From Halobaculum saliterrae (GTDB lineage: Archaea; Halobacteriota; Halobacteria; Halobacteriales; Haloferacaceae), in NCBI RefSeq assembly GCF_009831625.1, contig NZ_WUUS01000012.1, positions 43,503 to 107,502 of the forward strand: a stretch of 64,000 nucleotides of DNA, in the 5' to 3' direction. This document shows positions 40,205-49,773 of this stretch, in pieces (position 1 is the first letter of the stretch; the number at the start of each line of letters is the position of its first letter). The notes beneath the pieces are model-generated. The model did not search any database. It was not told the origin of the DNA and was given only the letters and a program-made list of their open reading frames with translations. A program made the position numbers and the translations under genes.

Positions 40205-41512
40205 ATGACTGATGAGAGGGGCATCCCTCGCAGAGAATTCCTCAAGTCGGCTGTCGCTATCGGAGGGGCGGCGGCGTTTAGTGCCTGTCTGGGTCGTGAA
40301 GGAGTTGATGTCCCGACGGGGCCGGATGATCTCTCGTCGTATCCACAGCGTCAGCACGCTTGGAACGAAGCTCTGCCACGAGATGACCATGGGAACGTCG
40401 TCGCTCCGAACCATCGTGTGCTCCTCTATTTGGATTACCAGCGAGACGGGCAGCCGAGCGAAGACGACCGCGAAGAGGTTGAGGCGGCTCTCCGTGGCAT
40501 CGAACACGCCTACGAGCGAAGCGGGGACGGGTTACTACTCACGGTGAGTTATTCCCCGGCATACTTCGGCCGTTTCGACGAATCCCTTCCCGAAGGTGTT
40601 GACCTCCCCGATCCAGAAGCACTTGCTCCGTTCGAGGATCCCGAGTTCGATACGCCCGATGCAGTCGTGCATCTCGCGAGTAATACGGCACAGGTGGTAC
40701 TTGGTGCTGAAGAAGCCCTCAAAGGAAACAAATCAACGCTCAACGGTGTCGATCAACCTGACGCGACACTGACTGATGTCGTTACTATCGCTGACCGGCG
40801 AACGGGATTTATCGGGGATGGACTCCCGGCGGAGAAAGCGGACGAGGCCGAGGGCGTTCCGGCCGACAAGGTCCCCGAGGATGCACCGCTGTTTATGGGT
40901 TTCAAATCGGGCTTCAAAAAGAACCAGGCCAGTGAAGATCGCGTGACGATCCAGTCCGGGCCCTTCGCTGGTGGCACGACACAGCACATCTCCAAGCTCG
41001 ACCTCAACCTCAACCAGTGGTACAATCAGGACGATCGGTGGCAGCGTGAGGCGAAAATGTTCTGTCCGTATCACGCCGAGAACGATGTCATCGAGGGCGC
41101 TGGTGACAACCTCGGCACCAGCAGCAAAATCGATGACTGTGAGCCGACAGATGAGACAGCCCGCGAGATGGGCGTCGTCGGCCACTCTCAGAAATCCGCT
41201 CGCGCTCGCGACGACGATGACTCACCCCTTATCCTTCGGCGTGACTTCGATTCTACGGACGATGGAACCGCTAGTCTTCACTTCCTCGCACTCCAGCGAC
41301 GAATCACCGATTTCGTCGACACGAGAGAGGTGATGAACGGAACTGATGTCACCGAGCAATCGGCCGTCGGTCAGCGCAACAATAACGGCATCCTGCAGTA
41401 CATCCGTACGGAGCGTCGCGGTAATTTCCTCGTCCCTCCGCGATCGTTGCGCGCACTACCGCCTGCCCAGCCGGCTGCGGACGCACAAGAGGTGACGTAT
41501 GAATCGTCGTGA
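40205..41512 (+). CDS. Tat-exported DyP-type peroxidase-like protein
   Basis: The 435-residue protein has a twin-arginine signal (IPRREFLKSAVAIGGAAAFSAC) with a possible lipobox. The body resembles DyP-type haem peroxidases: DAVVHLASNTAQVVLGAEEAL, MGFKSGFKKNQASED, REAKMFCPYHAEND, then SLHFLALQRRITDFVDTREVMN and GNFLVPPRSLRALP. The haem-ligand histidine and GxxDG motif are not clear-cut, so activity is uncertain; DUF7405 may be the family name (from memory). It overlaps the next gene by 14 bp, linking it to the P19-like lipoproteins, as EfeB is linked to iron-uptake proteins. Confidence 0.7.
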   Translation: MTDERGIPRREFLKSAVAIGGAAAFSACLGREGVDVPTGPDDLSSYPQRQHAWNEALPRDDHGNVVAPNHRVLLYLDYQRDGQPSEDDREEVEAALRGIEHAYERSGDGLLLTVSYSPAYFGRFDESLPEGVDLPDPEALAPFEDPEFDTPDAVVHLASNTAQVVLGAEEALKGNKSTLNGVDQPDATLTDVVTIADRRTGFIGDGLPAEKADEAEGVPADKVPEDAPLFMGFKSGFKKNQASEDRVTIQSGPFAGGTTQHISKLDLNLNQWYNQDDRWQREAKMFCPYHAENDVIEGAGDNLGTSSKIDDCEPTDETAREMGVVGHSQKSARARDDDDSPLILRRDFDSTDDGTASLHFLALQRRITDFVDTREVMNGTDVTEQSAVGQRNNNGILQYIRTERRGNFLVPPRSLRALPPAQPAADAQEVTYESS

Positions 41513-42560
41513 CGTGCTTCGGATGGCCGGGGGCGGTTCATTCGTGGGGCTCGCGGGGTGTACTGACCTGTTCGAGACGCAATCGGCGCAGGCACCACCG
41601 CTTCCTGAGAACCGTCCAGACGCAGTCTACTACCCAACCCACTACGAGGGGATGGAAATGCCCGGAATGAAGGAACAGAGCGGGTACAAATGTGCACTCA
41701 CATATTCGTATGCGCACCGATTCTGGCTGATGAAGCCGAATGGAATCTCGAAAGTCGAGATCCAACCCGAGGATTCGATCCATCTCATGCCCGTTGTTTG
41801 GGATACCCAGACGGGGATCATTCCACCAGACGTTAATCCACAGTTGACGATCACGCAGGACGGCGAGTCAGTCGACCAGTTCGCGCCGTGGCCGATGCTC
41901 TCCCAGCCGATGGGGTTTCATTTCGGCGATAACGCACAACTCCGGGGCGACGGCACATACACTGTCGAGGTCAGTATCGGCGGCCCCTCGACACGACGGA
42001 CGGGATCACTGACCGAGAACCAGGGGAACGCATCGTTCACGTTCGAATTCGAATTCAGCGAATCAACGCTCAACGAGATCTCATATACGGACATCCCTGA
42101 CGACAAGGAAGGCACGAAGGGTGCTGTCGGCCTGATGGACATGGAGATGTTGCCGAACTCGCAAGTGCCGACACCGGACGCACTCCCCGGCGATGTCCGT
42201 GGATCTGGGACAAGCGGGGACGCGAAGTTTGTGGTCACCCTCCTCGATGACGCGTCGCGTTTCGGTGGTGGCGAGGGGCAGAAGTATCTCGCTGTTTCTC
42301 CCCGCACGCCCTACAATCGAACGATGCTACCGATGATGTCGCTTTCGGCAACACTGCAACGTGACGGCACGTCGGTGTTCGACGAGATTCTGCAGGCGAC
42401 CATCGACCCAGATCTCCGCTATCACTACGGGACGACGGTCGCGGACGTACAGTCGGGAGATGAGCTGACGATCACAGTCGATTCGCCCCCACAAACTGCT
42501 CGCCACGAAGGATACGAGACAGCCTTCGCTGATATGCCGGACGTGCAGGTGACGTTGTAG
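41499..42560 (+). CDS. P19/Tp34-like metal-transport lipoprotein, first copy
   Basis: The 353-residue lipoprotein has an RR signal (MNRRDVLRMAGGGSFVGLAGC). The N-terminal domain has Met- and His-rich features of the periplasmic iron protein P19/Tp34: YEGMEMPGMKEQ, SIHLMPVVWDTQTGIIPP, MLSQPMGFHFGDNAQLRGDGTYTVEV. A second beta domain follows (PRTPYNRTMLPMMSLSATLQ). The family (DUF7350, from memory) is inferred to bind Fe or Cu outside the cell. It is paralogous to the gene at 42792. Confidence 0.78.
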   Translation: MNRRDVLRMAGGGSFVGLAGCTDLFETQSAQAPPLPENRPDAVYYPTHYEGMEMPGMKEQSGYKCALTYSYAHRFWLMKPNGISKVEIQPEDSIHLMPVVWDTQTGIIPPDVNPQLTITQDGESVDQFAPWPMLSQPMGFHFGDNAQLRGDGTYTVEVSIGGPSTRRTGSLTENQGNASFTFEFEFSESTLNEISYTDIPDDKEGTKGAVGLMDMEMLPNSQVPTPDALPGDVRGSGTSGDAKFVVTLLDDASRFGGGEGQKYLAVSPRTPYNRTMLPMMSLSATLQRDGTSVFDEILQATIDPDLRYHYGTTVADVQSGDELTITVDSPPQTARHEGYETAFADMPDVQVTL

Positions 42561-42600
42561 TTCCAAAGATGTCTTTAGAATCCCAGCCGAAGCTAAACTA

Positions 42601-42687
42601 ATGGAAGAAAAACACCTCCTATTGGCGGTATTGCTCGGCGTTGTCTCACTGCTGGTACTCACCGGGTTCATCGTTCGGGTGGCGTAA
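42601..42687 (+). CDS. Very small membrane protein (28 aa)
   Basis: MEEKHLLLAVLLGVVSLLVLTGF followed by IVRVA and a stop. It consists of one membrane helix with a charged N-terminus and ends in a basic residue. It lies between the two P19-like genes, 40 bp after the first. It is short, so the case rests on the helix, the start and the position. Confidence 0.45.
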   Translation: MEEKHLLLAVLLGVVSLLVLTGFIVRVA

Positions 42688-42791
42688 CGGTTTATGGAGA
42701 AGCCAAGGCTGGCAGTCACGGATACATTCGGTTGGCGGCAGCGGGATTGAATCGATATGAACCAACGGAACATAGGATCTCAGATCAAACG

Positions 42792-43862
42792 ATGAATCGG
42801 CGAACATTTCTCGGCCAAGGGGCCGCACTCTCAAGTGGACTGTTGTTGTCTGGGTGTCTGGGTCGGCTCGGATTCGAGACGCAGTCGGCGTGGCGTGATC
42901 CGCCGCTCGTGGAGGATCGGCCTGAAGCCGTCTACTATCCTGCTATCATCGAAGGGATGGGAATGTATGGAACGACGACGGCCGGCGATATCGGATTTGC
43001 ACTGATGCATTCCTTCCCGCATCGCTTCTGGAACCTCACCGGCTCACGCAAGACGAAAGTCGTTGTTCAGTCCGATGATTCGGTGCATCTGATGGCGAGT
43101 GTCTGGGACACCGAGACAGAAACGATCCTTCCGGTCGACGTCTCTGTCGGAATCAGTAACAGCGACGGCCAGGTTTCCTCTACCAACCTCTGGCCGATGA
43201 TCTCGCCGAATATGGGATTCCACTACGGCGACAATATTGCACTACCGGGAGAAGGCCAGTACGATGTGACACTCCAGGTCGGCCCGCTACAGATGGCTCG
43301 TACTGACCCGCTCAAAGGCCGTTTTACTCAGGGGCAGTCAGCTACGATGCAGTTCACGTTCGATACGAGTGAGACGTACAACTTGGAGATCCGTCGACTG
43401 GGCGAGAAAGCGGGCACCCGTGGGACGGTCGATCTAATGGAGATGGAAATGATCCCTGAACCGGTCGTACCGGCAAAATCTGAACTTCCGGGGCAACTAC
43501 TCCATGAAGACCAGTCTGGTGATGCGACGATGCTCGTCGCGCTCGTCGACGGAGACCATCGGTTTAGTGACACTGCGGGTCCCTACCTGTTCGTTTCCCC
43601 ACGAACCCCGTACAACCGCGTAATGCTCCCGAGGATGGCTCTGTCAGCAACAATCAACCGAGGCGGGGACACAATCGATCAAGGATCACTGCAAGCGACT
43701 CTTGACCCCGATCTCGGGAGTATTTATGGGATGACGTTAGACGGATTGAGATCGGGCGACACGGTGAGAATCGCTGTTCAGACGCCACCACAACTGGCAC
43801 GTCACGATGGCTACGAAACCGCGTTTATCGACATGGACCCAATCGAGTTCACTGTCGAGTGA
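42792..43862 (+). CDS. P19/Tp34-like metal-transport lipoprotein, second copy
   Basis: The ATG at 42792 (MNRRTFLGQGAALSSGLLLSGC) gives an RR/lipobox signal and a 356-residue protein. It shares with the first copy the ETQSA segment, E-x-RP-[DE]-AVYYP, SVHLMASVWDTET, PNMGFHYGDNIALPGEGQYDV, VSPRTPYNR-x-MLP, and a C-terminal PPQ-x-ARH-x-GYETAF. The two are products of tandem duplication that have diverged. The role is in extracellular metal handling (inference). Confidence 0.78.
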   Translation: MNRRTFLGQGAALSSGLLLSGCLGRLGFETQSAWRDPPLVEDRPEAVYYPAIIEGMGMYGTTTAGDIGFALMHSFPHRFWNLTGSRKTKVVVQSDDSVHLMASVWDTETETILPVDVSVGISNSDGQVSSTNLWPMISPNMGFHYGDNIALPGEGQYDVTLQVGPLQMARTDPLKGRFTQGQSATMQFTFDTSETYNLEIRRLGEKAGTRGTVDLMEMEMIPEPVVPAKSELPGQLLHEDQSGDATMLVALVDGDHRFSDTAGPYLFVSPRTPYNRVMLPRMALSATINRGGDTIDQGSLQATLDPDLGSIYGMTLDGLRSGDTVRIAVQTPPQLARHDGYETAFIDMDPIEFTVE

Positions 43863-43924
43863 TTCCTCTCACGGTCAGATCCGATTTTGTGCGTCACCGA
43901 TACTTTTCTCAAAGCCAATTGCGG

Positions 43925-45436
43925 TTAGGGTAGATATGGAGGCGTTGCACCGGGAAGAGAAAGAATCCAGAGGCTAATGACGGTGTAGCCGATCATCACG
44001 GCGATGAACGGGTATTGGCTTCGGATTGCGACGAGTCGACTCGAGAAGAGTTCGTAGGCGGTTGCGTGCGCTGCCCAGATAGCGAGGAGGTGCCCGATGA
44101 GTACGACGGCGATACTCAACCCATCGAACCATCCGGGAGGAGACAGCGTCAGTGGATTCGCTGGTGGCGATAGTGGGGATACAATCGCCATCCCCAGAGC
44201 CGGACTGAGAGACACTGCCAACCCGGTGTAGTGCGCGAGGTGGTATCCCGCTGCTATGGCCAATAGCGAGGGTGCAAATCGAAAGGCGATCCGCTGTGCG
44301 GTGATGTATGTCCCAGTCCGCCGCCGAGAGAGAATACTCGCATACCAATATGCGGCGAAGAAAACGACGTAGCCACCGACGAAAAGCAGTGTGTAGATGA
44401 GAATCGCCCGGGCCTGCATAGCTCCTACTCCAATATTGGTCAGGTTGACGAGTGTCTCGATAGTTGCTGCACCCGTCTGGGTCGTGATGAATCCGCTGTA
44501 CGTGAGCTCCCAGATGAGAGCGATGACGAACGCGACATCGGACGTATCAGTGACCAATTCCGAGGCCGTCAAGTCGCTACCGGGTAGTTTTACAGTGAGT
44601 GTCTCATCCCGCCGTTGGATAGGTGCGACAGCGCCGAAGAATCGGAATAGGACAGACAACGGATCCCCGTTTTCGAACCAGGTATTGGGACCGAAGAGTA
44701 CAGCGCCAGCGATAGTGATTGCACTGTATCCGAGGATTGCAATCGAAAGAACAGCTGGAATCGTACTGACGGGGAAGATCACCTCAATCCACACGAGGAG
44801 CAGCAGGCCACCGACAGCCGGCCATCGGCCGAACGCATCCGGATAGGCCCGATATCCAGTCGGGAGGAGCGAGACGATCCCTCGCCAGGGGTTCAGTGCC
44901 GGCCAGATGTTTCCTCCGAGATACGTGAACATCGGCAAGCCCGCTCGAACGACGACAAATGTGATGAGGATGGTGAAGCTTGCCGTCGGAAGCTGTGGTC
45001 CGGTCAGCCCGATGTACACTGCCAGTCCAAGGACGGCAACCCCAAGACTACGTCCGGCCCACTGGAGCAGCGTCCACCAGTCGTCGACTGTCGGGCCAGG
45101 GAACGACCAATTGTGGAGATACCGGATAAACGCCCGATCAGTGACGAAGCTCGCAAGTAGGGCAGAGGCTCCAATCGTGGCGCCGCCAGTGGCAAGATAC
45201 AGCCATCTGGGGACGGCAAGAGTATCCCGAGGCTGCTTTGAGAGTGTCATTCCGTTCCCGGCAGCGACTGTCTCAGTAAACAAGGTCAGTATCGCAACCC
45301 AAGTTACAAACTGAACGAAGAGTCTGAATTTTGTGTTCGATACGACCCAATTACGAAGTCTCAACTCTGGATTTGATTCTGTGTGTCCCTCTCTGCATGC
45401 TCCGGAGTTCGTGTCTGAGTCAGGCGAAGATGGCAT
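43925..45436 (-). CDS. Large polytopic membrane protein
   Basis: The 503-residue protein has about 12 membrane helices. Characteristic stretches are NIWPALNPWRGIVSLLP and VLFGPNTWFENGDPLSVLFRFFGAVAPIQRR, which I recall from actinobacterial and archaeal proteins labelled 'fenitrothion hydrolase', a name that says little about function. There are no transporter ATP-binding or haem motifs, but scattered His residues (YHLAHYTG, IGHLLAIWAAHATAYE) might bind metal. Its start overlaps the zinc-finger/TM gene at 45420 by 17 bp. It may assist copper or haem handling given the context. Confidence 0.7.
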   Translation of the reverse strand: MPSSPDSDTNSGACREGHTESNPELRLRNWVVSNTKFRLFVQFVTWVAILTLFTETVAAGNGMTLSKQPRDTLAVPRWLYLATGGATIGASALLASFVTDRAFIRYLHNWSFPGPTVDDWWTLLQWAGRSLGVAVLGLAVYIGLTGPQLPTASFTILITFVVVRAGLPMFTYLGGNIWPALNPWRGIVSLLPTGYRAYPDAFGRWPAVGGLLLLVWIEVIFPVSTIPAVLSIAILGYSAITIAGAVLFGPNTWFENGDPLSVLFRFFGAVAPIQRRDETLTVKLPGSDLTASELVTDTSDVAFVIALIWELTYSGFITTQTGAATIETLVNLTNIGVGAMQARAILIYTLLFVGGYVVFFAAYWYASILSRRRTGTYITAQRIAFRFAPSLLAIAAGYHLAHYTGLAVSLSPALGMAIVSPLSPPANPLTLSPPGWFDGLSIAVVLIGHLLAIWAAHATAYELFSSRLVAIRSQYPFIAVMIGYTVISLWILSLPGATPPYLP

Positions 45437-45686
45437 ATAGCATCAAGAAACCAAAGTACAGGAGCACGAGGGCTCCAAGTGCTTTCAGACGCAGCGTACG
45501 TAACTCGTCTTCTTCATCTGCTCGGGCAGAACGGAATGCCTCCTCTTCGTCGTCATCCAGCTGCTGGGGGTGTTCTAAGCCTTTGTGGAGGACGAGACGA
45601 CCAGTCGTTGGAAACGGATGCCCACAGTACTCACACCGACCTGCGGGTGAATCACTCTGTGGAATAGTAGTCTCCTCGTATGACAT
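45420..45686 (-). CDS. Zinc-finger plus membrane-anchor protein (DUF7410-like, 88 aa)
   Basis: A CEYCGHPFPTTGRLVLHKGLEH stretch forms a C2H2-like zinc finger (two Cys, two His). An acidic helix and one C-terminal membrane helix (ALGALVLLYFGFLMLYAIFA) follow. From memory this type (DUF7410) occurs with terminal-oxidase accessory genes in haloarchaea. The overlap with the large membrane protein supports an operon. Confidence 0.78.
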   Translation of the reverse strand: MSYEETTIPQSDSPAGRCEYCGHPFPTTGRLVLHKGLEHPQQLDDDEEEAFRSARADEEDELRTLRLKALGALVLLYFGFLMLYAIFA

Positions 45687-45857
45687 AACTCGGAAACTGT
45701 TAGTCGGCTCTAGGCCAGTCAGCGTTGAAACCGTTCTGGTTCAATGTTTGAAGAGCCTCACTCGGCTCAAGAGAATTCCCTCGATATCGAGAGAGTATTA
45801 ACTGAACGGTATAATTCTGGCATATTCTAATAAAAATCTGGAGGTCGATAGCAGCCG

Positions 45858-45866
45858 ATTTATTAT
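45858..45866 (+). promoter_or_regulatory. TATA box for the gene at 45890
   Basis: TTTATTATA centred about 28 bp upstream of the ATG predicts transcription starting at or a few bases before the start codon, i.e. a leaderless mRNA. Confidence 0.5.
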
Positions 45867-45889
45867 ATCTCGATTCCCAAATCGGGATA

Positions 45890-46294
45890 ATGAGCGAATC
45901 ATCAGACTCGGACTCAACCTTCACAGGATCGAGTCCATGGCCACTCTTCGTCGCTCTTGGATTTGTTCTCTCGGAGGTCGGTGTCGTTCTCGGCCTTCGT
46001 CCTGTCTCTGTTGCGGGACTCCTGTTGTTCGTAGGGTCTGTCGCTGGCATTCTCACAGAGGCGGGGTATATTGCTAGACCAGCGAAAGCAACAGGTGTTC
46101 AAGGACTCGTCCTCGTCGGCATCGGTATCCTATTGATCACAGAGAACCAGACCGGGACGACAATCCGTGGTCAATCGATCGCTATCGCTGGCATCATGTG
46201 TCTTGCTGGCGCACTCCTCTGGATAGGCTACGTTCGAAAGAATACCCGCGCCAATGTGTCGACAGCCGAGCCATCGGAAACAACATCTGACTGA
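45890..46294 (+). CDS. Oxidase-cluster-type membrane protein (DUF7541-like)
   Basis: The 134-residue protein has four membrane helices. SSPWPLFVALGFVLSEVGVVLGLRPV and LLLFVGSVAGILTEAGY are the hallmark stretches of the haloarchaeal family DUF7541 (from memory), whose genes normally sit beside cytochrome oxidase subunits. No oxidase subunit is present here. The frameshifted DUF7333-like gene follows 19 bp later. Confidence 0.8.
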   Translation: MSESSDSDSTFTGSSPWPLFVALGFVLSEVGVVLGLRPVSVAGLLLFVGSVAGILTEAGYIARPAKATGVQGLVLVGIGILLITENQTGTTIRGQSIAIAGIMCLAGALLWIGYVRKNTRANVSTAEPSETTSD

Positions 46295-46313
46295 GTTTCA
46301 GTAACAAATAGAG

Positions 46314-46503
46314 ATGGAATTCAATAGAGCGAAAACGGTGATTGCGTTCGTTGCCCTGCTCGCCATCATACTTGGTGGAACGATGATGAGGCTGAATGAA
46401 CACCAGCACAATCGTGATGGTAAGCATCGGCCTCATCGTGTTTGGAATCCTTACGCTCCTCCTCGGGATCAAACATAGTGAGTATCGATCTAACCGCGTC
46501 TAG
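46314..46503 (+). pseudogene. Frameshifted DUF7333-like small membrane protein
   Basis: Frame 1 from ATG 46314 reads MEFNRAKTVIAFVALLAIILGG and then degenerates. A +1 frame reads MNTSTIVMVSIGLIVFGIL, then TLLLGIKHSEYRS, to a stop at 46501-46503. Placed end to end they match the intact gene at 58894-59079 (MEFDFVRSV..., TVFMMVLPS..., LGMKHGEFRA). A frameshift near 46385-46396 has split the gene. Translation of the second half alone from ATG 46396 is possible. Confidence 0.7.
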
Positions 46504-46629
46504 ACCTGTGTTTGAGACGAGGCAATGGCAGAGTTAATAACTCACTCCAGATTCTTTATTAGGAGTTAGTATAATATGGGCATTTTATAGCAGCCGGATT
46601 AATAAACTTGTAGTGGCTAGCGGTGAGTG

Positions 46630-49332
46630 ATGACCTCACCTGACGACGATTCCCACGACAGAAGTGGTGAACCACCGGATCACACCCACGAGCACGAAGA
46701 GGGGTCTCACGAGCATAGTCACAGGAATGATCACGACCATGGCGATCAGGAGCACACTGAACAGGCAGAACGGGGTGCCGATAGCGTTTCCCCACCAATC
46801 GAACAGGGGGAGGTTGCACAGTTCTCGGTCCCGGAGATGGATTGCCCATCCTGTGCGGGAAAGGTCGAGAACAGCGTCGAAAAACTGGACGGAATCCGCA
46901 GTGTCGACCCGCAAGTGACCACAGGGACGTTGACCGTCTCGTACGACGGCGAGGAAACGAGTTCAACTGCGATAGCTGGTCGGGTTGAAAAGGCCGGATA
47001 CACCGTGGAGGACACTGGTGAGGTAACCTCGAAATTCACGGTTCCGGAAATGGATTGCCCGTCGTGCGCGGGCAAAATCGAAAACGCTCTCGACAGGGTG
47101 GAGGGAGTCACAACATACGAAACTCAGCCAACGACTGGAACCGTCGTTGTCACGTACGATTCATCGAGGGCTGGAGAAGCCGATGTCGTCGGTGCTATCG
47201 AACGGACCGGGTACGAGGTAACAGACACGTCGAGCGACGAATCAGTAAATCAGGAGGGGACTGAGGAGCGCGAAAACATCTGGACGAGCCCGCGGGCGCT
47301 CAAAACGTGGATTAGTGGTGGATTCGTCGCCCTCGGCTTGCTCTTCGAGTTCTTCCTGGTCGGGCAGAATATCCAGATTGCAAGTCTTCTCGGTACGGAG
47401 CTGCTCGTTGCCGACGTACTGTTCCTCGTTGCTGTCGCCTCCGGTGGGCAAGAGATCCTTCGCAACGGCTACTACTCGGCGCGGAATCTGAACCTCGATA
47501 TTGATTTCTTGATGTCGGTGGCTATCCTCGGGGCACTCGTTGCGAGCCTGGCCTTCGGTGAGGCGCTCTACTTCGAGGCCGCCACCCTCGCGTTCCTGTT
47601 CAGCGTCGCCGAACTGTTGGAGCGGTATTCGATGGATCGCGCCCGGAACTCGCTCCGAGAGCTGATGGACCTCTCACCGGACGAGGCGACCGTCAAGCGA
47701 GAGGATAGCACAGAGACGGTTCCCGTCGACGAGGTTGCTGTCGGCGACGTGGTCGTCGTCAAGCCGGGAGAGAAAATTCCGATGGACGGGACCGTCGTCG
47801 ACGGTGAAAGCGCCGTCAATCAGGCGCCCATCACGGGCGAGAGCGTACCCGTCGACAAGACGATGGGAGACGAAGTGTACGCCGGCACGATCAACGAAGC
47901 GGGATATCTCGAGGTGGAGGTTACCTCCGAAGCTGGCGATAACACGCTCTCGCGTATCGTGGAGATGGTCGAGGACGCCCAGTCGAACAAGACCGAACGG
48001 GAACAGTTCGTCGAACGCTTCTCGACGTACTACACGCCTGTCGTCGTCGCCTTCGCCATCCTGACGACGGTAGGAAGTCCGTACGTCCTCGGCACGACCT
48101 GGCCCACAGCCGTCGTCTACGGGCTGACGTTACTGGTATTGGCCTGTCCGTGTGCGTTCGTCATCTCGACACCTGTCTCCGTGGTGTCGGGCATCACGAG
48201 TGCCGCAAAGAATGGCGTCCTGATCAAAGGCGGCAATCACCTCGAAGCGATGGGAGCCGTCGACGTTGTCGCATTCGACAAGACCGGGACACTCACGAAA
48301 GGTGAACTCACCGTCACTGACGTCGTTCCATTGAACGAAAATTCAGAGGAGGACGTCCTTCGGTGTGCACGTGGACTCGAACAGCGGAGCGAACATCCCA
48401 TCGGCGAGGCGATCGTCGCTGAAGCCGGCAGCATGGGGGTCGCCGAGCGCGAGATCGATGAGTTCGAGAGCATCACCGGCAAGGGCGTGCGTGCCGACCT
48501 CGACGGAACCCCCCATTTCGCTGGCAAGCCAGGACTGTTCGAGGAACTGGGTTTCGACCTCTCGCACGTTCACGCGACGACCGACGGGGGCGTCGTTACG
48601 CAGACAGCCCGTCAGATGTGTGACCGGAACAACTGTCTCGACCTCCTCGAAGAGACCGTCCCCGAACTCCAGGCAGAAGGGAAGACCGTCGTGCTCGTTG
48701 GAACCGAAGACGAACTCGAAGGCGTCATCGCGGTCGCTGACGAGATCCGGCCGGAAGCGAAGCGAACAGTGGCGCGACTCAAACAACTCGGCGTCTCCCG
48801 AACGGTGATGTTGACGGGTGACAACACGCGGACTGCCCGCGCGATTGCGGAACAGGTTGGTGTCGACGAGTTCCAGGCCGAATTGCTCCCCGAGGAGAAG
48901 GTGACCGCGATAGAGGATCTCGTCGACGAGTATGACGGCGTCGCGATGGTCGGTGACGGCATCAACGACGCACCGGCGCTCGCTACCGCCACAGTTGGCG
49001 TAGCGATGGGAGCTGCCGGTACTGACACGGCATTAGAAACCGCTGATATCGCCCTAATGGGAGATGACCTTGGAAAGCTCCCCTACCTCTACGAACTCGC
49101 ACACGATGCGAACGACGTCATCCGGCAGAACATCTGGTCGAGTCTCGCCGTCAAAGCCGGTCTGGCAGTCGCAGTCCCATTCGGATACGTCCCTATTTGG
49201 CTTGCCGTCCTCGCTGGTGACGCCGGGATGACGACGGCCGTCACCGGGAACGCGATGCGGCTGTCACGGATTCGTCCGGACACAGCGACCGAAACTGGCT
49301 CTCTGGAGGGGGACAATGGGAACAGAGCCTGA
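46630..49332 (+). CDS. CadA/ZntA-type P1B ATPase (Zn/Cd/Co export)
   Basis: The ATG at 46630 follows a GGTGA site. The 900-residue protein has a His/Asp-rich N-terminus and two heavy-metal-associated domains, each with PEMDCPSCAGK. Membrane helices follow with the CPC motif (LACPCAFVISTP). The P-domain has DKTGTLTKGE, then SEHPIGEA and GDGINDAPALA. The last helices have AGDAGMTTAVTGN, close to the conserved Asp region of the Zn/Cd group. An N-domain cysteine segment (ARQMCDRNNCLDLL) is unusual. It should export divalent soft metals using ATP and forms a unit with the small membrane protein and CDF exporter downstream. Confidence 0.95.
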   Translation: MTSPDDDSHDRSGEPPDHTHEHEEGSHEHSHRNDHDHGDQEHTEQAERGADSVSPPIEQGEVAQFSVPEMDCPSCAGKVENSVEKLDGIRSVDPQVTTGTLTVSYDGEETSSTAIAGRVEKAGYTVEDTGEVTSKFTVPEMDCPSCAGKIENALDRVEGVTTYETQPTTGTVVVTYDSSRAGEADVVGAIERTGYEVTDTSSDESVNQEGTEERENIWTSPRALKTWISGGFVALGLLFEFFLVGQNIQIASLLGTELLVADVLFLVAVASGGQEILRNGYYSARNLNLDIDFLMSVAILGALVASLAFGEALYFEAATLAFLFSVAELLERYSMDRARNSLRELMDLSPDEATVKREDSTETVPVDEVAVGDVVVVKPGEKIPMDGTVVDGESAVNQAPITGESVPVDKTMGDEVYAGTINEAGYLEVEVTSEAGDNTLSRIVEMVEDAQSNKTEREQFVERFSTYYTPVVVAFAILTTVGSPYVLGTTWPTAVVYGLTLLVLACPCAFVISTPVSVVSGITSAAKNGVLIKGGNHLEAMGAVDVVAFDKTGTLTKGELTVTDVVPLNENSEEDVLRCARGLEQRSEHPIGEAIVAEAGSMGVAEREIDEFESITGKGVRADLDGTPHFAGKPGLFEELGFDLSHVHATTDGGVVTQTARQMCDRNNCLDLLEETVPELQAEGKTVVLVGTEDELEGVIAVADEIRPEAKRTVARLKQLGVSRTVMLTGDNTRTARAIAEQVGVDEFQAELLPEEKVTAIEDLVDEYDGVAMVGDGINDAPALATATVGVAMGAAGTDTALETADIALMGDDLGKLPYLYELAHDANDVIRQNIWSSLAVKAGLAVAVPFGYVPIWLAVLAGDAGMTTAVTGNAMRLSRIRPDTATETGSLEGDNGNRA

Positions 49333-49750
49333 AACAGACGTCGACCCCCGTTCCGACTCTCCCTCGCGAGACTATCCGTTCGGTCTGTCCTCTCGCCAGC
49401 TGTTCGTTCTCGTCGTCCTCGTTGGACTCATCGGTCCCGGCTTGGGCGTATACGCCCTCGAACAAGCCAACCTCTCTACAGTGGCTGATTTCGTCTGGAT
49501 CGTTGGCTATGGGACGACCGTCTTGGTCGTCTGGTTCATCTGGCTTCGGCCGCTCGATTTCAGTGGCTCCTCTGCTCAGGACACATCACCTGCTACTGAA
49601 TCCGAGCAGGTCGAAACAGAGAGCGAAGACCATGACGACGCTGAAACCGCAAACGCTGCCGAGGAACCGGATCAGTCCAATACTCCCCCAAACAAGAACA
49701 CCTCGCAATCTTCCGCTCCAGAGAGAGCGGAGACCTCAGACTCGACATAG
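49316..49750 (+). CDS. Two-helix membrane protein with acidic tail
   Basis: The 144-residue protein has two membrane helices (LFVLVVLVGLIGPGLGVYAL and FVWIVGYGTTVLVVWFIWL) and a long disordered tail rich in Glu, Ser, Thr and Asn. It overlaps the P-type ATPase gene by 17 bp and precedes the CDF gene by 23 bp. It probably acts with the metal exporters. Family not recognised. Confidence 0.75.
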   Translation: MGTEPETDVDPRSDSPSRDYPFGLSSRQLFVLVVLVGLIGPGLGVYALEQANLSTVADFVWIVGYGTTVLVVWFIWLRPLDFSGSSAQDTSPATESEQVETESEDHDDAETANAAEEPDQSNTPPNKNTSQSSAPERAETSDST

Positions 49751-49773
49751 CGCCAGTTCACCGGAATCTATCG

